Of a stretch of 7,057 nt of DNA, positions 1-7,048 are shown piece by piece. This DNA comes from an uncultured Methanobrevibacter sp. (GTDB lineage: Archaea > Methanobacteriota > Methanobacteria > Methanobacteriales > Methanobacteriaceae). The stretch spans positions 1-7,057 of the forward strand of contig CAMODR010000060.1 of assembly GCA_946611495.1 (NCBI GenBank), given 5' to 3'. Position 1 is the first letter of the stretch. Every line of letters starts with the position of its first letter. The notes beneath the pieces were generated by a model. That model was not told where the DNA came from. It was given only the letters and a program-made list of their open reading frames with translations, and ran no database searches. The translations under genes were made by a program, and so were the position numbers.

Positions 1-47
1 TTATTTTTTCTTTTTTGATTATTTTTTATTTTATTTTATTTATTTTA
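1..47 (+). terminator. T-rich tract, probable terminator of an upstream gene
   Basis: The first 47 bases are almost all T on the plus strand, with runs of six T's broken by single A, C or GA. Archaeal RNA polymerase stops at U-rich tracts, often without a hairpin, so this is best read as the 3' end of a plus-strand transcript whose gene lies left of the window. No hairpin stem is visible, though one could lie outside. The upstream gene is not seen, so this is an inference from composition. Confidence 0.4.
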
Positions 48-67
48 GCATTTTAACCCTAAATCTA

Positions 68-75
68 TTTATATA
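68..75 (+). promoter_or_regulatory. TATA box candidate, distal
   Basis: TTTATATA is a full match to the archaeal TATA-box style used in methanogens. An A-rich stretch (CTAAATC) lies just upstream where the TFB recognition element would sit. Transcription would start near base 100, giving a leader of roughly 285 bases before HMG-CoA synthase, or a separate short RNA. In DNA this AT-rich such boxes also arise by chance. Confidence 0.35.
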
Positions 76-102
76 GGTAAAATAAATATTATATTAATAT
101 AA

Positions 103-130
103 ACTTTAAATGATTTTAAAGATTTAAAGT
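103..130. repeat. Inverted repeat, 9-bp arms
   Basis: ACTTTAAAT at 103-111 is perfectly complementary to ATTTAAAGT at 122-130, across a 10-base spacer that itself contains TTTTAAAG. It lies about 30 bases downstream of the distal TATA candidate, near where that promoter would start transcription. It could be an operator or simply low-complexity AT-rich sequence. Confidence 0.3.
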
Positions 131-294
131 ATTTTAATATTTAAGTTATTTGAAATTTTAATTAGATTGAAAATATTTTAACTTAAAATAAGAAGTTTAT
201 ATTTTAATAGATATTTAAAAATTAAATAATATGAAAGTTAATTTTTGTTTTATTCAATTAACTTAAAATTAATGTTTTCTAATTTGAAGACTTG

Positions 295-328
295 ATAAAA
301 TTAATTAGAATAATTTAATCAATTTTAT
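295..328. repeat. Inverted repeat, 13-bp arms with one mismatch
   Basis: Arm 295-307 (ATAAAATTAATTA) pairs with arm 316-328 (TAATCAATTTTAT) with one mismatch (A303 against C320) and an 8-base spacer. It ends nine bases before the proximal TATA-like box of HMG-CoA synthase. A dimeric regulator site is a reasonable guess, as is a leader hairpin if transcription starts at the distal promoter. The high AT content weakens the case. Confidence 0.35.
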
Positions 329-336
329 TCTTAATT

Positions 337-344
337 ATTATAAA
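337..344 (+). promoter_or_regulatory. TATA box candidate, proximal, for HMG-CoA synthase
   Basis: ATTATAAA lies 41 bases before the start codon. A start site about 25 bases downstream would fall near 366 and give a leader of about 20 bases, enough to carry the ribosome binding site at 374-382. The match to TTTATATA is imperfect, so the choice between this box and the one at 68-75 is open. Confidence 0.4.
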
Positions 345-373
345 CTATTCAATTATGAACTAAATTTAAAAAT

Positions 374-382
374 GGTCGTGAT
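374..382 (+). promoter_or_regulatory. Ribosome binding site of HMG-CoA synthase
   Basis: GGTCGTGAT matches the archaeal anti-Shine-Dalgarno partner GGAGGTGAT at seven of nine positions and ends three bases before the ATG at 386. It is the extended GTGAT end, not the usual GGAGG core, that is conserved. This supports the chosen start. Confidence 0.5.
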
Positions 383-385
383 TTA

Positions 386-1426
386 ATGGCAGGAATTGTA
401 GGATATGGGGCTAATGTGCCTTCATATAGAATAAAAGTAGAAGAAATTGCAAAAGTTTGGGGAGATAACCCTGAATCAATTTCCAATGGTTTAATTGTTA
501 ATGAAAAATCAGTTCCTTCTTCTGATGAAGATACTGCAACTATTGCAGTTACTGCTGCAAGATATGCACTTAGAAGAGCACAAATTGATCCTCAAGATAT
601 TGGGGCAGTTTATGTCGGTTCTGAATCTCACCCTTATGCAGTAAAACCTACTGCAACTATTGTGGCTGAAGCGATTGGTGCAACTCCTGATATGACTGCA
701 GCAGATTTAGAATTTGCTTGTAAGGCAGGTACTGCAGGTATTCAAGCTAATATGGGTTTAGTTGATTCCGGTATGATAAAATATGGTTTAGCTATCGGTG
801 CAGATACCTCTCAAGGAGCTCCAGGAGATGCTTTAGAATACACTGCTTCTGCTGGTGGTGCAGCTTATATTATTGGTAGTAAGAACACTATTGCAGACTT
901 TGGAACAACTTACAGTTTTACCACAGACACTCCTGATTTCTACAGAAGAGAAGGTCAACCTTATCCAAGTCATGGAGGAAGATTTACAGGTGATCCAGCT
1001 TACTTTAAACATGTATTAGGTGCAGCTAAAGGATTGCTTGAAAAGACAGATTCTAAAGTGGAAGATTATGATTATGCTATTTTCCATCAGCCAAACGGTA
1101 AATTTTACATAAGAGCAGCTAAAAAATTAGGATTTACTCCAGAACAATATAAAGATGGTCTCTTAACTCCTAATGTAGGTAACACTTACTCTGGTGCTGT
1201 TCCTTTAGCACTTTCTAATGTTTTAGATAAGGCAGAACCTGGAGATAAAATATTCATTGTATCTTATGGTTCAGGTGCTGGAAGTGATGGATTTACTTTA
1301 ACTGTAAATGATAGAATTGAAGAAGTTAAGAATTTAGCTCCTACAACTGAAGAGATCTTATCCAAAAAGATTTATGTTGATTATGCTGTTTATGCTAAAT
1401 TTAAAGGAAAACTTAGAATGGCTTAG
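386..1426 (+). CDS. mvaS: Hydroxymethylglutaryl-CoA synthase, archaeal type
   Basis: It condenses acetoacetyl-CoA with acetyl-CoA to give HMG-CoA, the second step of the mevalonate pathway that feeds archaeal isoprenoid lipids. It is a cytosolic thiolase-fold enzyme. The 346-residue product has the usual length of the archaeal family, which is shorter than eukaryotic forms. The nucleophile is Cys112 in EFACKAGT (109-116). Glu80 in VGSES is the probable general acid/base. His234 in FHQPNGKF (233-240) is the conserved active-site histidine. The N-terminal [13 protein letters not shown] and the C-terminal [15 protein letters not shown] are typical of archaeal members. The start is supported by the site at 374-382, and no in-frame upstream ATG exists nearby. 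The thiolase that makes its substrate follows after 91 bases. In studied methanogens the two enzymes form a complex bridged by a DUF35 protein, but no such gene is visible here. The family call is firm. The symbol is by function. Confidence 0.96.
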   Translation: MAGIVGYGANVPSYRIKVEEIAKVWGDNPESISNGLIVNEKSVPSSDEDTATIAVTAARYALRRAQIDPQDIGAVYVGSESHPYAVKPTATIVAEAIGATPDMTAADLEFACKAGTAGIQANMGLVDSGMIKYGLAIGADTSQGAPGDALEYTASAGGAAYIIGSKNTIADFGTTYSFTTDTPDFYRREGQPYPSHGGRFTGDPAYFKHVLGAAKGLLEKTDSKVEDYDYAIFHQPNGKFYIRAAKKLGFTPEQYKDGLLTPNVGNTYSGAVPLALSNVLDKAEPGDKIFIVSYGSGAGSDGFTLTVNDRIEEVKNLAPTTEEILSKKIYVDYAVYAKFKGKLRMA

Positions 1427-1437
1427 GTGTTTAAGGA

Positions 1438-1449
1438 GTTTATATAAAC
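1438..1449 (+). promoter_or_regulatory. Palindromic TATA box candidate between the mevalonate genes
   Basis: GTTTATATAAAC is a perfect 12-bp palindrome containing TTTATATA at 1439-1446. It lies 12 bases after the HMG-CoA synthase stop. A start about 25 bases downstream would be near 1468 and leave a leader of about 50 bases before the thiolase ATG. This would let the thiolase be transcribed separately. It is a sequence match only. Confidence 0.4.
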
Positions 1450-1499
1450 AAATATGCATAAATCGCAGGAGAAAAAGAATTTTTAATAATTATTTTTAA

Positions 1500-2678
<1,179 letters not shown>

Positions 2679-2692
2679 ATAATATCTTAAAT

Positions 2693-2725
2693 TCAAGCTT
2701 TTTAGCCTTTGGCTAAAAATCTTGA
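2693..2725 (+). terminator. Hairpin downstream of the thiolase
   Basis: TTTTTAGCC (2699-2707) pairs perfectly with GGCTAAAAA (2711-2719) around a three-base TTT loop. After a single C/T mismatch the stem continues for five more pairs (TCAAG with CTTGA). A five-T run follows at 2733-2737 within a perfect A5T5 palindrome. It starts 15 bases after the thiolase stop. It could stabilise the 3' end or help termination. Confidence 0.6.
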
Positions 2726-2741
2726 TTAAAAATTTTTATCC

Positions 2742-2775
2742 CTAGTTGAGATGTTTTTCTCAGCTAGTTTTTTTT
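2742..2775 (+). terminator. Intrinsic-type terminator of the mevalonate genes
   Basis: CTAGTTGAGA (2742-2751) pairs with TCTCAGCTAG (2758-2767), ten pairs including one G-U in RNA, around a six-base loop. It is followed at once by eight T's (2768-2775). This is the clearest termination signal in the window. On the minus strand the same hairpin is followed by a five-T run (complement of 2728-2732), so it may also stop transcripts coming from cobQ. Confidence 0.75.
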
Positions 2776-2838
2776 ATCTTCAATTATTTAGTTTGTATGG
2801 TGTAAAACAATATGCTTTTTATTTTTAACTTATTATTT

Positions 2839-4494
2839 TTACTCATCAAATATTAATTTATCAATATAATCCATATCTAAAGTCTCTTCAACAATATTTG
2901 CTAATTCTTCAAGAGAGTTTTCTACACTTGTTTCAAATGGATCTGCTCCTGTTTTTATTTCAAGACCCTTATTCTTTCTTAAATGGTTTAGCAATTCTCT
3001 TCTTAAATTATAATTGTTAAATATTCCATGGAAATAAGTTCCAAATACATTATCCTTATAAGCTCCATCATAGGTGTCATTATCATTATTTCCGATTCCT
3101 TTTACTATTTTAAATAGTGGTTTGGAATTAATTAGGTTTGTAGTGCCTTCATGAAGTTCGTATCCAGAAATTTCCTCACCATTGATTGGGGAGAATATGT
3201 TTTCCATTATTTCAATTTCTTGAATTGGGGTAATGTCATCTTTTGAAAGGGTAGTGTTATCTTTTAAATCAACATTCAAATCAATATGGGCAGTGCTTTG
3301 TTTTACGATTTTGCCTTCTCTAATGAACTCGCTTTCAATGTCTAATAATCCAAGTCCCTCGATTTCATCTAATGTTGATTCCTTATGATTTTTATCTATT
3401 ATCTTTTTGCCGAGAATTTGGTATCCTCCACAGATTCCCATTATGAGCTTATTCTTATCTTTAGCCATTTTTCTTATTTCATCTGCTAGTCCTGTTTTTT
3501 CTAACTCTTTCATGTCTTCTGTAGAGTTTCTGGTTCCTGGTAGTATTAATGCATCAAGATCCTTTATCTTTTCATTATAATTATAAAGCTCAATCATTCT
3601 AACTTCAACATCCTCTTCAGACTCAAATGGGTCAATATCAGTAAAGTTAGCAATTTTTGGAAGTTTGACGACTCCTATGATTAGATGGTCATCTGCATTT
3701 GAAGCATCCTTGCTGAAATTCTTATTCCATTCATGTTCCTTAAGAGATGCAGAGTCCTCTTCAGGCAAATTAAGGTTCTCTGCATAAGGGACAATACCAA
3801 GAACAGGCACTTTTATGATTTCTTCTAGCCTTTCGATTCCAGAGTCTAGAAGGTCAACATTGCCTCTGAACTTATTGATTATGACTCCCTTAAATCGGGA
3901 CCTGTCTGCATCATCAAGAAGCATAAATGTTCCAGCCACTGAAGCGAAGACTCCTCCCTTGTCAATGTCTCCAACAAGAAGCACATTTGCATCAGCTATT
4001 TCTGCTGCACCCATATTTGCAAGGTCTCCTTCCCTAAGGTTTATTTCAGCTGGAGATCCTGCTCCTTCCATGATTATGATTTCATATTCTTCTTTAAGTT
4101 TGTTTAATGAGTCTATGACTGCACCTTTAGCTATTTTTCTATAGTCTGCTTCGTTTATTAGGTCATCATTTTTAGAATCATATTGCCTAAAGAAATCTTT
4201 ATCTCCTATTGCTTCTCCTTGAATAATAACTTGGGATATAGAGCTTCCCTTTGGCTTAAGGAGTATTGGGTTCATGTCTACAGTAGGCTCTATCATTGCA
4301 GCCTGTGACTGTAATACCTGTGCAATTGCAATTTCCTTATTTTCCTTTGTAGTGTATGAGTTTAATGACATGTTCTGTGATTTAAACGGTGCCACTTTAT
4401 ATCCTCTTCTTGCATATATTCTACAAAGGGCTGCAACAATAAGACTTTTTCCTGCATTTGAAGCAGTTCCTTGAATCATTAAACATTTAGTCAT
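2839..4494 (-). CDS. cobQ: Cobyric acid synthase (glutamine-hydrolysing)
   Basis: It amidates four side chains of adenosylcobyrinate a,c-diamide, using ATP and glutamine, to make adenosylcobyric acid in corrinoid synthesis. Methanogens need the product for methyltransferases such as Mtr. The N-terminal dethiobiotin-synthetase-like ATPase domain (about 1-235) has P-loop GTASNAGKS (9-17), the FKSQNMSLNS stretch (37-46), EGAGSPAE (143-150) and GDIDKGGVFAS (175-185). The C-terminal class I glutamine amidotransferase domain (about 270-495) has LPGTRNS (318-324), nucleophile Cys355 in MGICGGYQ (352-359), GYELHEG (444-450) and His489 in GTYFHGIF (485-492). At 551 residues it is longer than the common 485-510. 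The extra length seems to lie in charged stretches near 250-270 and 405-440 and in the C-terminal tail. The ATG has an AGGT site six bases upstream (complement of 4501-4504). It stands alone on the minus strand, divergent from lonB. The alias cbiP is used for anaerobic-route organisms. Confidence 0.95.
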   Translation of the reverse strand: MTKCLMIQGTASNAGKSLIVAALCRIYARRGYKVAPFKSQNMSLNSYTTKENKEIAIAQVLQSQAAMIEPTVDMNPILLKPKGSSISQVIIQGEAIGDKDFFRQYDSKNDDLINEADYRKIAKGAVIDSLNKLKEEYEIIIMEGAGSPAEINLREGDLANMGAAEIADANVLLVGDIDKGGVFASVAGTFMLLDDADRSRFKGVIINKFRGNVDLLDSGIERLEEIIKVPVLGIVPYAENLNLPEEDSASLKEHEWNKNFSKDASNADDHLIIGVVKLPKIANFTDIDPFESEEDVEVRMIELYNYNEKIKDLDALILPGTRNSTEDMKELEKTGLADEIRKMAKDKNKLIMGICGGYQILGKKIIDKNHKESTLDEIEGLGLLDIESEFIREGKIVKQSTAHIDLNVDLKDNTTLSKDDITPIQEIEIMENIFSPINGEEISGYELHEGTTNLINSKPLFKIVKGIGNNDNDTYDGAYKDNVFGTYFHGIFNNYNLRRELLNHLRKNKGLEIKTGADPFETSVENSLEELANIVEETLDMDYIDKLIFDE

Positions 4495-4540
4495 GGTTTT
4501 ACCTAAAGATTAAGTTGTATTGTTTGAATTACTTATTTGA

Positions 4541-4586
4541 TAATGCAAATTATTATTAATTAGTTTAAATGCACATAAATGCAAAT
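4541..4586. repeat. Three ATGCAnAT repeats upstream of cobQ
   Basis: AAATGCACAT (4567-4576) and AAATGCAAAT (4577-4586) are back-to-back 10-base units, one DNA helical turn apart. A third copy, TAATGCAAAT, lies at 4541-4550. All keep the GC pair in otherwise AT-only DNA. They sit 47 to 92 bases before the cobQ start, between a TATA-like stretch and the gene, where a bound protein could block initiation. The binding factor is unknown. Confidence 0.4.
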
Positions 4587-4600
4587 ATTTATATTAAATA
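4587..4600 (-). promoter_or_regulatory. TATA-like box candidate for cobQ
   Basis: On the minus strand this reads TATTTAATATAAAT, containing AATATAAA. Transcription would start roughly 25 bases to the left, near 4565-4570, giving a leader of about 70 bases and placing the start inside the ATGCAnAT repeats. Other AT-rich choices exist nearby, so the assignment is weak. Confidence 0.3.
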
Positions 4601-4682
4601 ATTTCATTTATTATATTGCTTTATCTATATTATCTTCATTTATTGTTAATAAATTATAAAGTTTATTTTATTTTCATAACTA

Positions 4683-4692
4683 TTTATATAAA
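4683..4692. promoter_or_regulatory. Symmetric TATA box candidate
   Basis: TTTATATA reads on the plus strand at 4683-4690 and on the minus strand at 4685-4692, so it could direct transcription either way. The inverted repeat at 4704-4732 lies at the position of the expected plus-strand start. A plus-strand transcript from here would have a leader of about 200 bases before lonB. Confidence 0.3.
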
Positions 4693-4703
4693 AATAAACT
4701 ATC

Positions 4704-4732
4704 TATTTTAGTAACAAAAATTTACTAAAATA
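4704..4732. repeat. Perfect 11-bp inverted repeat upstream of lonB
   Basis: TATTTTAGTAA (4704-4714) and TTACTAAAATA (4722-4732) are exact reverse complements across a 7-base spacer, CAAAAAT. The arms include a GTAA/TTAC core, so this is more than simple AT symmetry. It lies just downstream of one TATA candidate and ends eight bases before another (4741-4748), the usual position of an operator. The centre-to-centre spacing of the half-sites suits a dimeric DNA-binding protein. The regulator is unknown. Confidence 0.45.
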
Positions 4733-4740
4733 AAAAACTT

Positions 4741-4748
4741 TTTATATA
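4741..4748 (+). promoter_or_regulatory. TATA box candidate for lonB
   Basis: TTTATATA is preceded by AAAAAAC, which fits a TFB recognition element. A start about 25 bases downstream would be near 4770 and give a leader of about 145 bases. Of the three boxes on this side it has the best combination of sequence and flanks, and it lies between the two inverted repeats. A further TATA-like run at about 4783-4792 would give a shorter leader. Confidence 0.45.
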
Positions 4749-4767
4749 ACTTAAATCATAAAGTTAT
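4746..4767. repeat. Inverted repeat overlapping the lonB TATA candidate
   Basis: ATAACTT (4746-4752) and AAGTTAT (4761-4767) are exact reverse complements across an 8-base spacer. The site overlaps the end of the TATA candidate at 4741-4748 and runs up to the expected start site, so a protein bound here would compete with initiation. The arms are short, so chance is possible. Confidence 0.3.
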
Positions 4768-4904
4768 TAAGAATGTAGTTTAATATATATAAATATAATA
4801 AATAATATGTATATTAATTGAAAATATAATGAAAGTATTTATTGAAATGTAAATTAAGTTTTAAGATAAGACAAGAATTAATAAGTATCGATAAAAATCT
4901 TTAA

Positions 4905-4910
4905 GGAGGT
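4905..4910 (+). promoter_or_regulatory. Strong ribosome binding site of lonB
   Basis: GGAGGT, within AAGGAGGT, ends five bases before the ATG at 4916. It is the best such site in the window. It fixes the start and so supports the acidic N-terminal extension as real protein sequence rather than an overcalled start. Confidence 0.8.
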
Positions 4911-4915
4911 TTTAA

Positions 4916-7048
4916 ATGGAAGATAAAAAAATAGAATCTGCAGATGTGGAAGTAAATGAATCTAAGGATTTAAACGTAGATTCCGCTGCAGAAGAAAATG
5001 TAGTTGATGAAACTATTGTAATTGACACTGCTACCGATTCTGTTGAATCAGATGTAGTCAGTGAAACTGTAGAAAGTTCTGATGCTAATGAAGAAGAAAG
5101 TGAAAAGGATTCTCTTGAAGTAGAATATGTTGAAGAAGACGGCAAACGTAGAATTAAACCTATGCTTGATTATGAATCTCTTTCAAATACCTCTGAAATT
5201 GAAGTTCCTCCACTTCTCATTGACCAGGTAATCGGTCACGAGGAGTCTGTGGAAACCATTAAAAAAGCAGCAAAACAAAGGAGAAATGTACTTCTAATTG
5301 GTGATCCTGGTGTAGGTAAGTCAATGTTAGCTAAAGGAATGGCTGAATTATTGCCTCCTGAAGTATTGGAAGATGTACTTGTCTATCCAAATGGTGAAGA
5401 CAGTAATTATCCTTTAATCCGCTCTGTGCCTGCAGGCCAAGGTAAGAAAATAGTTAAGGCAAACAAGGCTAATGCTAAAAGCGGTGACGAGAAAAAGATG
5501 ATGGTTACCATGTTTGCTACTGCAGCTATCTTTGTTCTTGGAATATTATATCAAAGAATCTTTGAGGCTATTATTGCTGCGTTGCTTGTAATATTTATTT
5601 CTATGCAAATCAAACCAAAATCCAACAATATGGCTCCAAAATTATTGGTAAATAATGGAGACAAAAGATTTGCACCATTCATGGATGCAACTGGAGCACA
5701 TGCTGGTGCATTACTTGGTGATGTAAGACACGACCCTTACCAATCTGGTGGTCTTGGAACTCCTGCACATGAACGTGTTGAAAGCGGTATGATTCATAAG
5801 GCTCATAAAGGAGTTTTATACATTGATGAAATCGGTACAATGAGCATGAAAACTCAACAAGAGTTATTATCCGCTATGCAAGAGAAGAAATATGCAATCA
5901 CTGGTCAAAGTGAAAACAGCAGTGGTGCAATGGTTCGTTCTCAAGCAGTTCCATGTGACTTTGTTCTAGTGGCTTCAGGTAACATTCAAGTTCTTGAAGG
6001 AATGCACATTGCAATGCGTTCAAGAATTAGAGGATACGGTTATGAAGTCTTTATGAAAGACTATATGGAAGATACTGAAGAAAACAGAAGGAAACTTGTT
6101 CAGTTTGTTGCTCAAGAAGTAAAGAACGATGGTAGAATTCCTCACTTTGCAACTGATGCTTTAGATGAAATCATTTTGGAAGCTAAACGTAGAGCAGGCA
6201 GAAAAAATGCTTTAACCTTAAGACTTAGGGAATTAGGTGGTTTAGTACGTTCATCTGGAGATGTGGCTATTGAAGAAGGTGCAGATATAGTAACTGCAGA
6301 TCATGTAATTACTGCAAAAAGATTCTCAAGAACCTTAGAACAACAAATTGTTGATAGGTCTATTATCCAAAGAAAAGAGTACAGTGTATTCCATTCTTCC
6401 GGTGGAAAAATCGGTATGGTAAATGGTTTAGCTGTTATGGGTGATAGAAGCGGTATTGTTATGCCAATTGCTGCTGAAATGGCTCCTGCTAACAGTAAAA
6501 ATGAAGGAAAAATCATTGTTACCGGTAAACTTGGAGAAATTGCATTAGATTCTGTTCAAAATGTAAGTGCAATCATTAAGAAATACACTCAAGTTGATAT
6601 ATCTAACCACGATATTCATGTTCAGTTCCTACAAAGCTATGATGGTGTAGAAGGGGACAGTGCAAGTGTTTCAATCACTGCTGCTGTTATTTCTGCTGTT
6701 GAAGGCATTCCTATTGACCAATCTATTGCTTTAACTGGTTCATTAAGTGTTCGTGGAGATGTAATGCCTATTGGAGGAGCTACCGCTAAGATTGAAGCAG
6801 CAGCTGAATCTGGTATTAAGAAGGTATTATTACCTAAATCCAATATGGAAGATGTAATGCTTGAGAAAAAATACGAAGACATGATTGAAATTGTTCCTAT
6901 CGAAACAATTGAAGATGTTTTAGAAAACATATTGATTAATGGAAGCAAAAAAGATAAATTAATTGCAAAAATGAGAGAAATCAGTGGTGCAGTTACTAGT
7001 AAAGTGTCTACTGATGGTGTAAGTTTATCTAAACCTTCTCATAATTAA
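4916..7048 (+). CDS. lonB: Archaeal LonB, membrane-anchored ATP-dependent protease
   Basis: It is a hexameric AAA+ serine protease that unfolds and degrades damaged or regulated proteins at the inner face of the cell membrane. The order is an acidic tail (about 1-80), then the AAA+ domain with Walker A GDPGVGKS (129-136), two adjoining membrane helices (about 196-214 and 216-233), Walker B LYIDEIG (301-307), sensor-1 region VASGN (352-356) and the arginine-rich helix [10 protein letters not shown] (433-442). The C-terminal protease domain has Ser582 in [10 protein letters not shown] and Lys625 in GGATAKIEA. Their 43-residue spacing is as in known LonB proteins. The membrane pair between Walker A and B marks the archaeal LonB type; bacterial LonA has a large N-terminal domain instead. 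No intein is present. At 710 residues it is about 65 longer than usual members, the excess being the tail, rich in Glu, Asp, Ser and Val. The gene has its own upstream region and is not in an operon with cobQ. Confidence 0.96.
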   Translation: MEDKKIESADVEVNESKDLNVDSAAEENVVDETIVIDTATDSVESDVVSETVESSDANEEESEKDSLEVEYVEEDGKRRIKPMLDYESLSNTSEIEVPPLLIDQVIGHEESVETIKKAAKQRRNVLLIGDPGVGKSMLAKGMAELLPPEVLEDVLVYPNGEDSNYPLIRSVPAGQGKKIVKANKANAKSGDEKKMMVTMFATAAIFVLGILYQRIFEAIIAALLVIFISMQIKPKSNNMAPKLLVNNGDKRFAPFMDATGAHAGALLGDVRHDPYQSGGLGTPAHERVESGMIHKAHKGVLYIDEIGTMSMKTQQELLSAMQEKKYAITGQSENSSGAMVRSQAVPCDFVLVASGNIQVLEGMHIAMRSRIRGYGYEVFMKDYMEDTEENRRKLVQFVAQEVKNDGRIPHFATDALDEIILEAKRRAGRKNALTLRLRELGGLVRSSGDVAIEEGADIVTADHVITAKRFSRTLEQQIVDRSIIQRKEYSVFHSSGGKIGMVNGLAVMGDRSGIVMPIAAEMAPANSKNEGKIIVTGKLGEIALDSVQNVSAIIKKYTQVDISNHDIHVQFLQSYDGVEGDSASVSITAAVISAVEGIPIDQSIALTGSLSVRGDVMPIGGATAKIEAAAESGIKKVLLPKSNMEDVMLEKKYEDMIEIVPIETIEDVLENILINGSKKDKLIAKMREISGAVTSKVSTDGVSLSKPSHN

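Larger units (their letters stand above)
48..385. other. AT-rich intergenic region upstream of HMG-CoA synthase
   Basis: This stretch has no open reading frame of useful length on either strand and no tRNA- or rRNA-like block. It is very AT-rich. It contains a TTTATATA box at 68-75, an inverted repeat at 103-130, a 12-base direct repeat (TTAACTTAAAAT) at 178-189 and 258-269, a near-perfect inverted repeat at 295-328, and a weaker TATA-like box at 337-344 close to the gene start. It is probably the promoter and leader region of the mevalonate genes. Confidence 0.6.
4495..4915. other. Divergent regulatory region between cobQ and lonB
   Basis: The 421 bases between the divergent starts hold no gene; the few ATGs are closed within a handful of codons. 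The cobQ side has three ATGCAnAT copies (4541-4586) and an AT-rich TATA-like box near 4587-4600. The lonB side has TATA-type boxes at 4683-4690, 4741-4748 and about 4783-4792, a perfect 11-bp inverted repeat at 4704-4732, a 7-bp inverted repeat at 4746-4767 and a strong ribosome binding site at 4905-4910. No riboswitch-like or tRNA-like structure is visible. Confidence 0.65.

Noticed and set aside
48..385. CRISPR leader or array, replication origin or tRNA in the AT-rich region
   Set aside because: There are no regularly spaced repeats with unique spacers, no origin-recognition-box repeats with G-runs, and no GC-rich tRNA-like block.
1454..1486. Ten-codon frame between HMG-CoA synthase and the thiolase
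   Set aside because: It is too short to judge. The only purine-rich site (AAGGAG at 1433-1438) is 15 bases away, too far for normal initiation, and the TATA-box reading of this stretch explains it better.
3815..4144. Plus-strand open frame of 109 codons inside cobQ
   Set aside because: It lies wholly within the strongly supported cobQ gene on the other strand, has Ser/Ile-rich antisense composition, no ribosome binding site and no recognisable motif.
4274..4474. Plus-strand open frame of 66 codons inside cobQ
   Set aside because: It is antisense to the conserved P-loop region of cobQ and has no sign of its own coding selection.
4495..4915. Cobalamin riboswitch in front of cobQ
   Set aside because: The region is too AT-rich and lacks the G/C-containing conserved core and long-range stems of that RNA class, which is also rare in archaea.
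4912..5145. Minus-strand Ser/Thr-rich open frame opposite the lonB start
   Set aside because: It is the antisense of the acidic LonB tail: GAA and GAT codons read in reverse as Ser, Phe and Ile codons. It has no start signal of its own.
5477..5640. Intein or insertion within lonB between Walker A and Walker B
   Set aside because: The extra segment is only the two-helix membrane anchor normal for archaeal LonB. There are no intein splice motifs and the protein is too short to contain one.
6301..6516. Minus-strand open frame of 71 codons inside lonB
   Set aside because: It lies wholly antisense to conserved lonB sequence. Its apparent hydrophobicity comes from the reverse complement of Lys/Glu/Asn-rich codons.
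6637..6948. Minus-strand open frame of 103 codons inside lonB
   Set aside because: It is antisense to the protease domain that carries the catalytic Ser and Lys, with no ribosome binding site or family resemblance.
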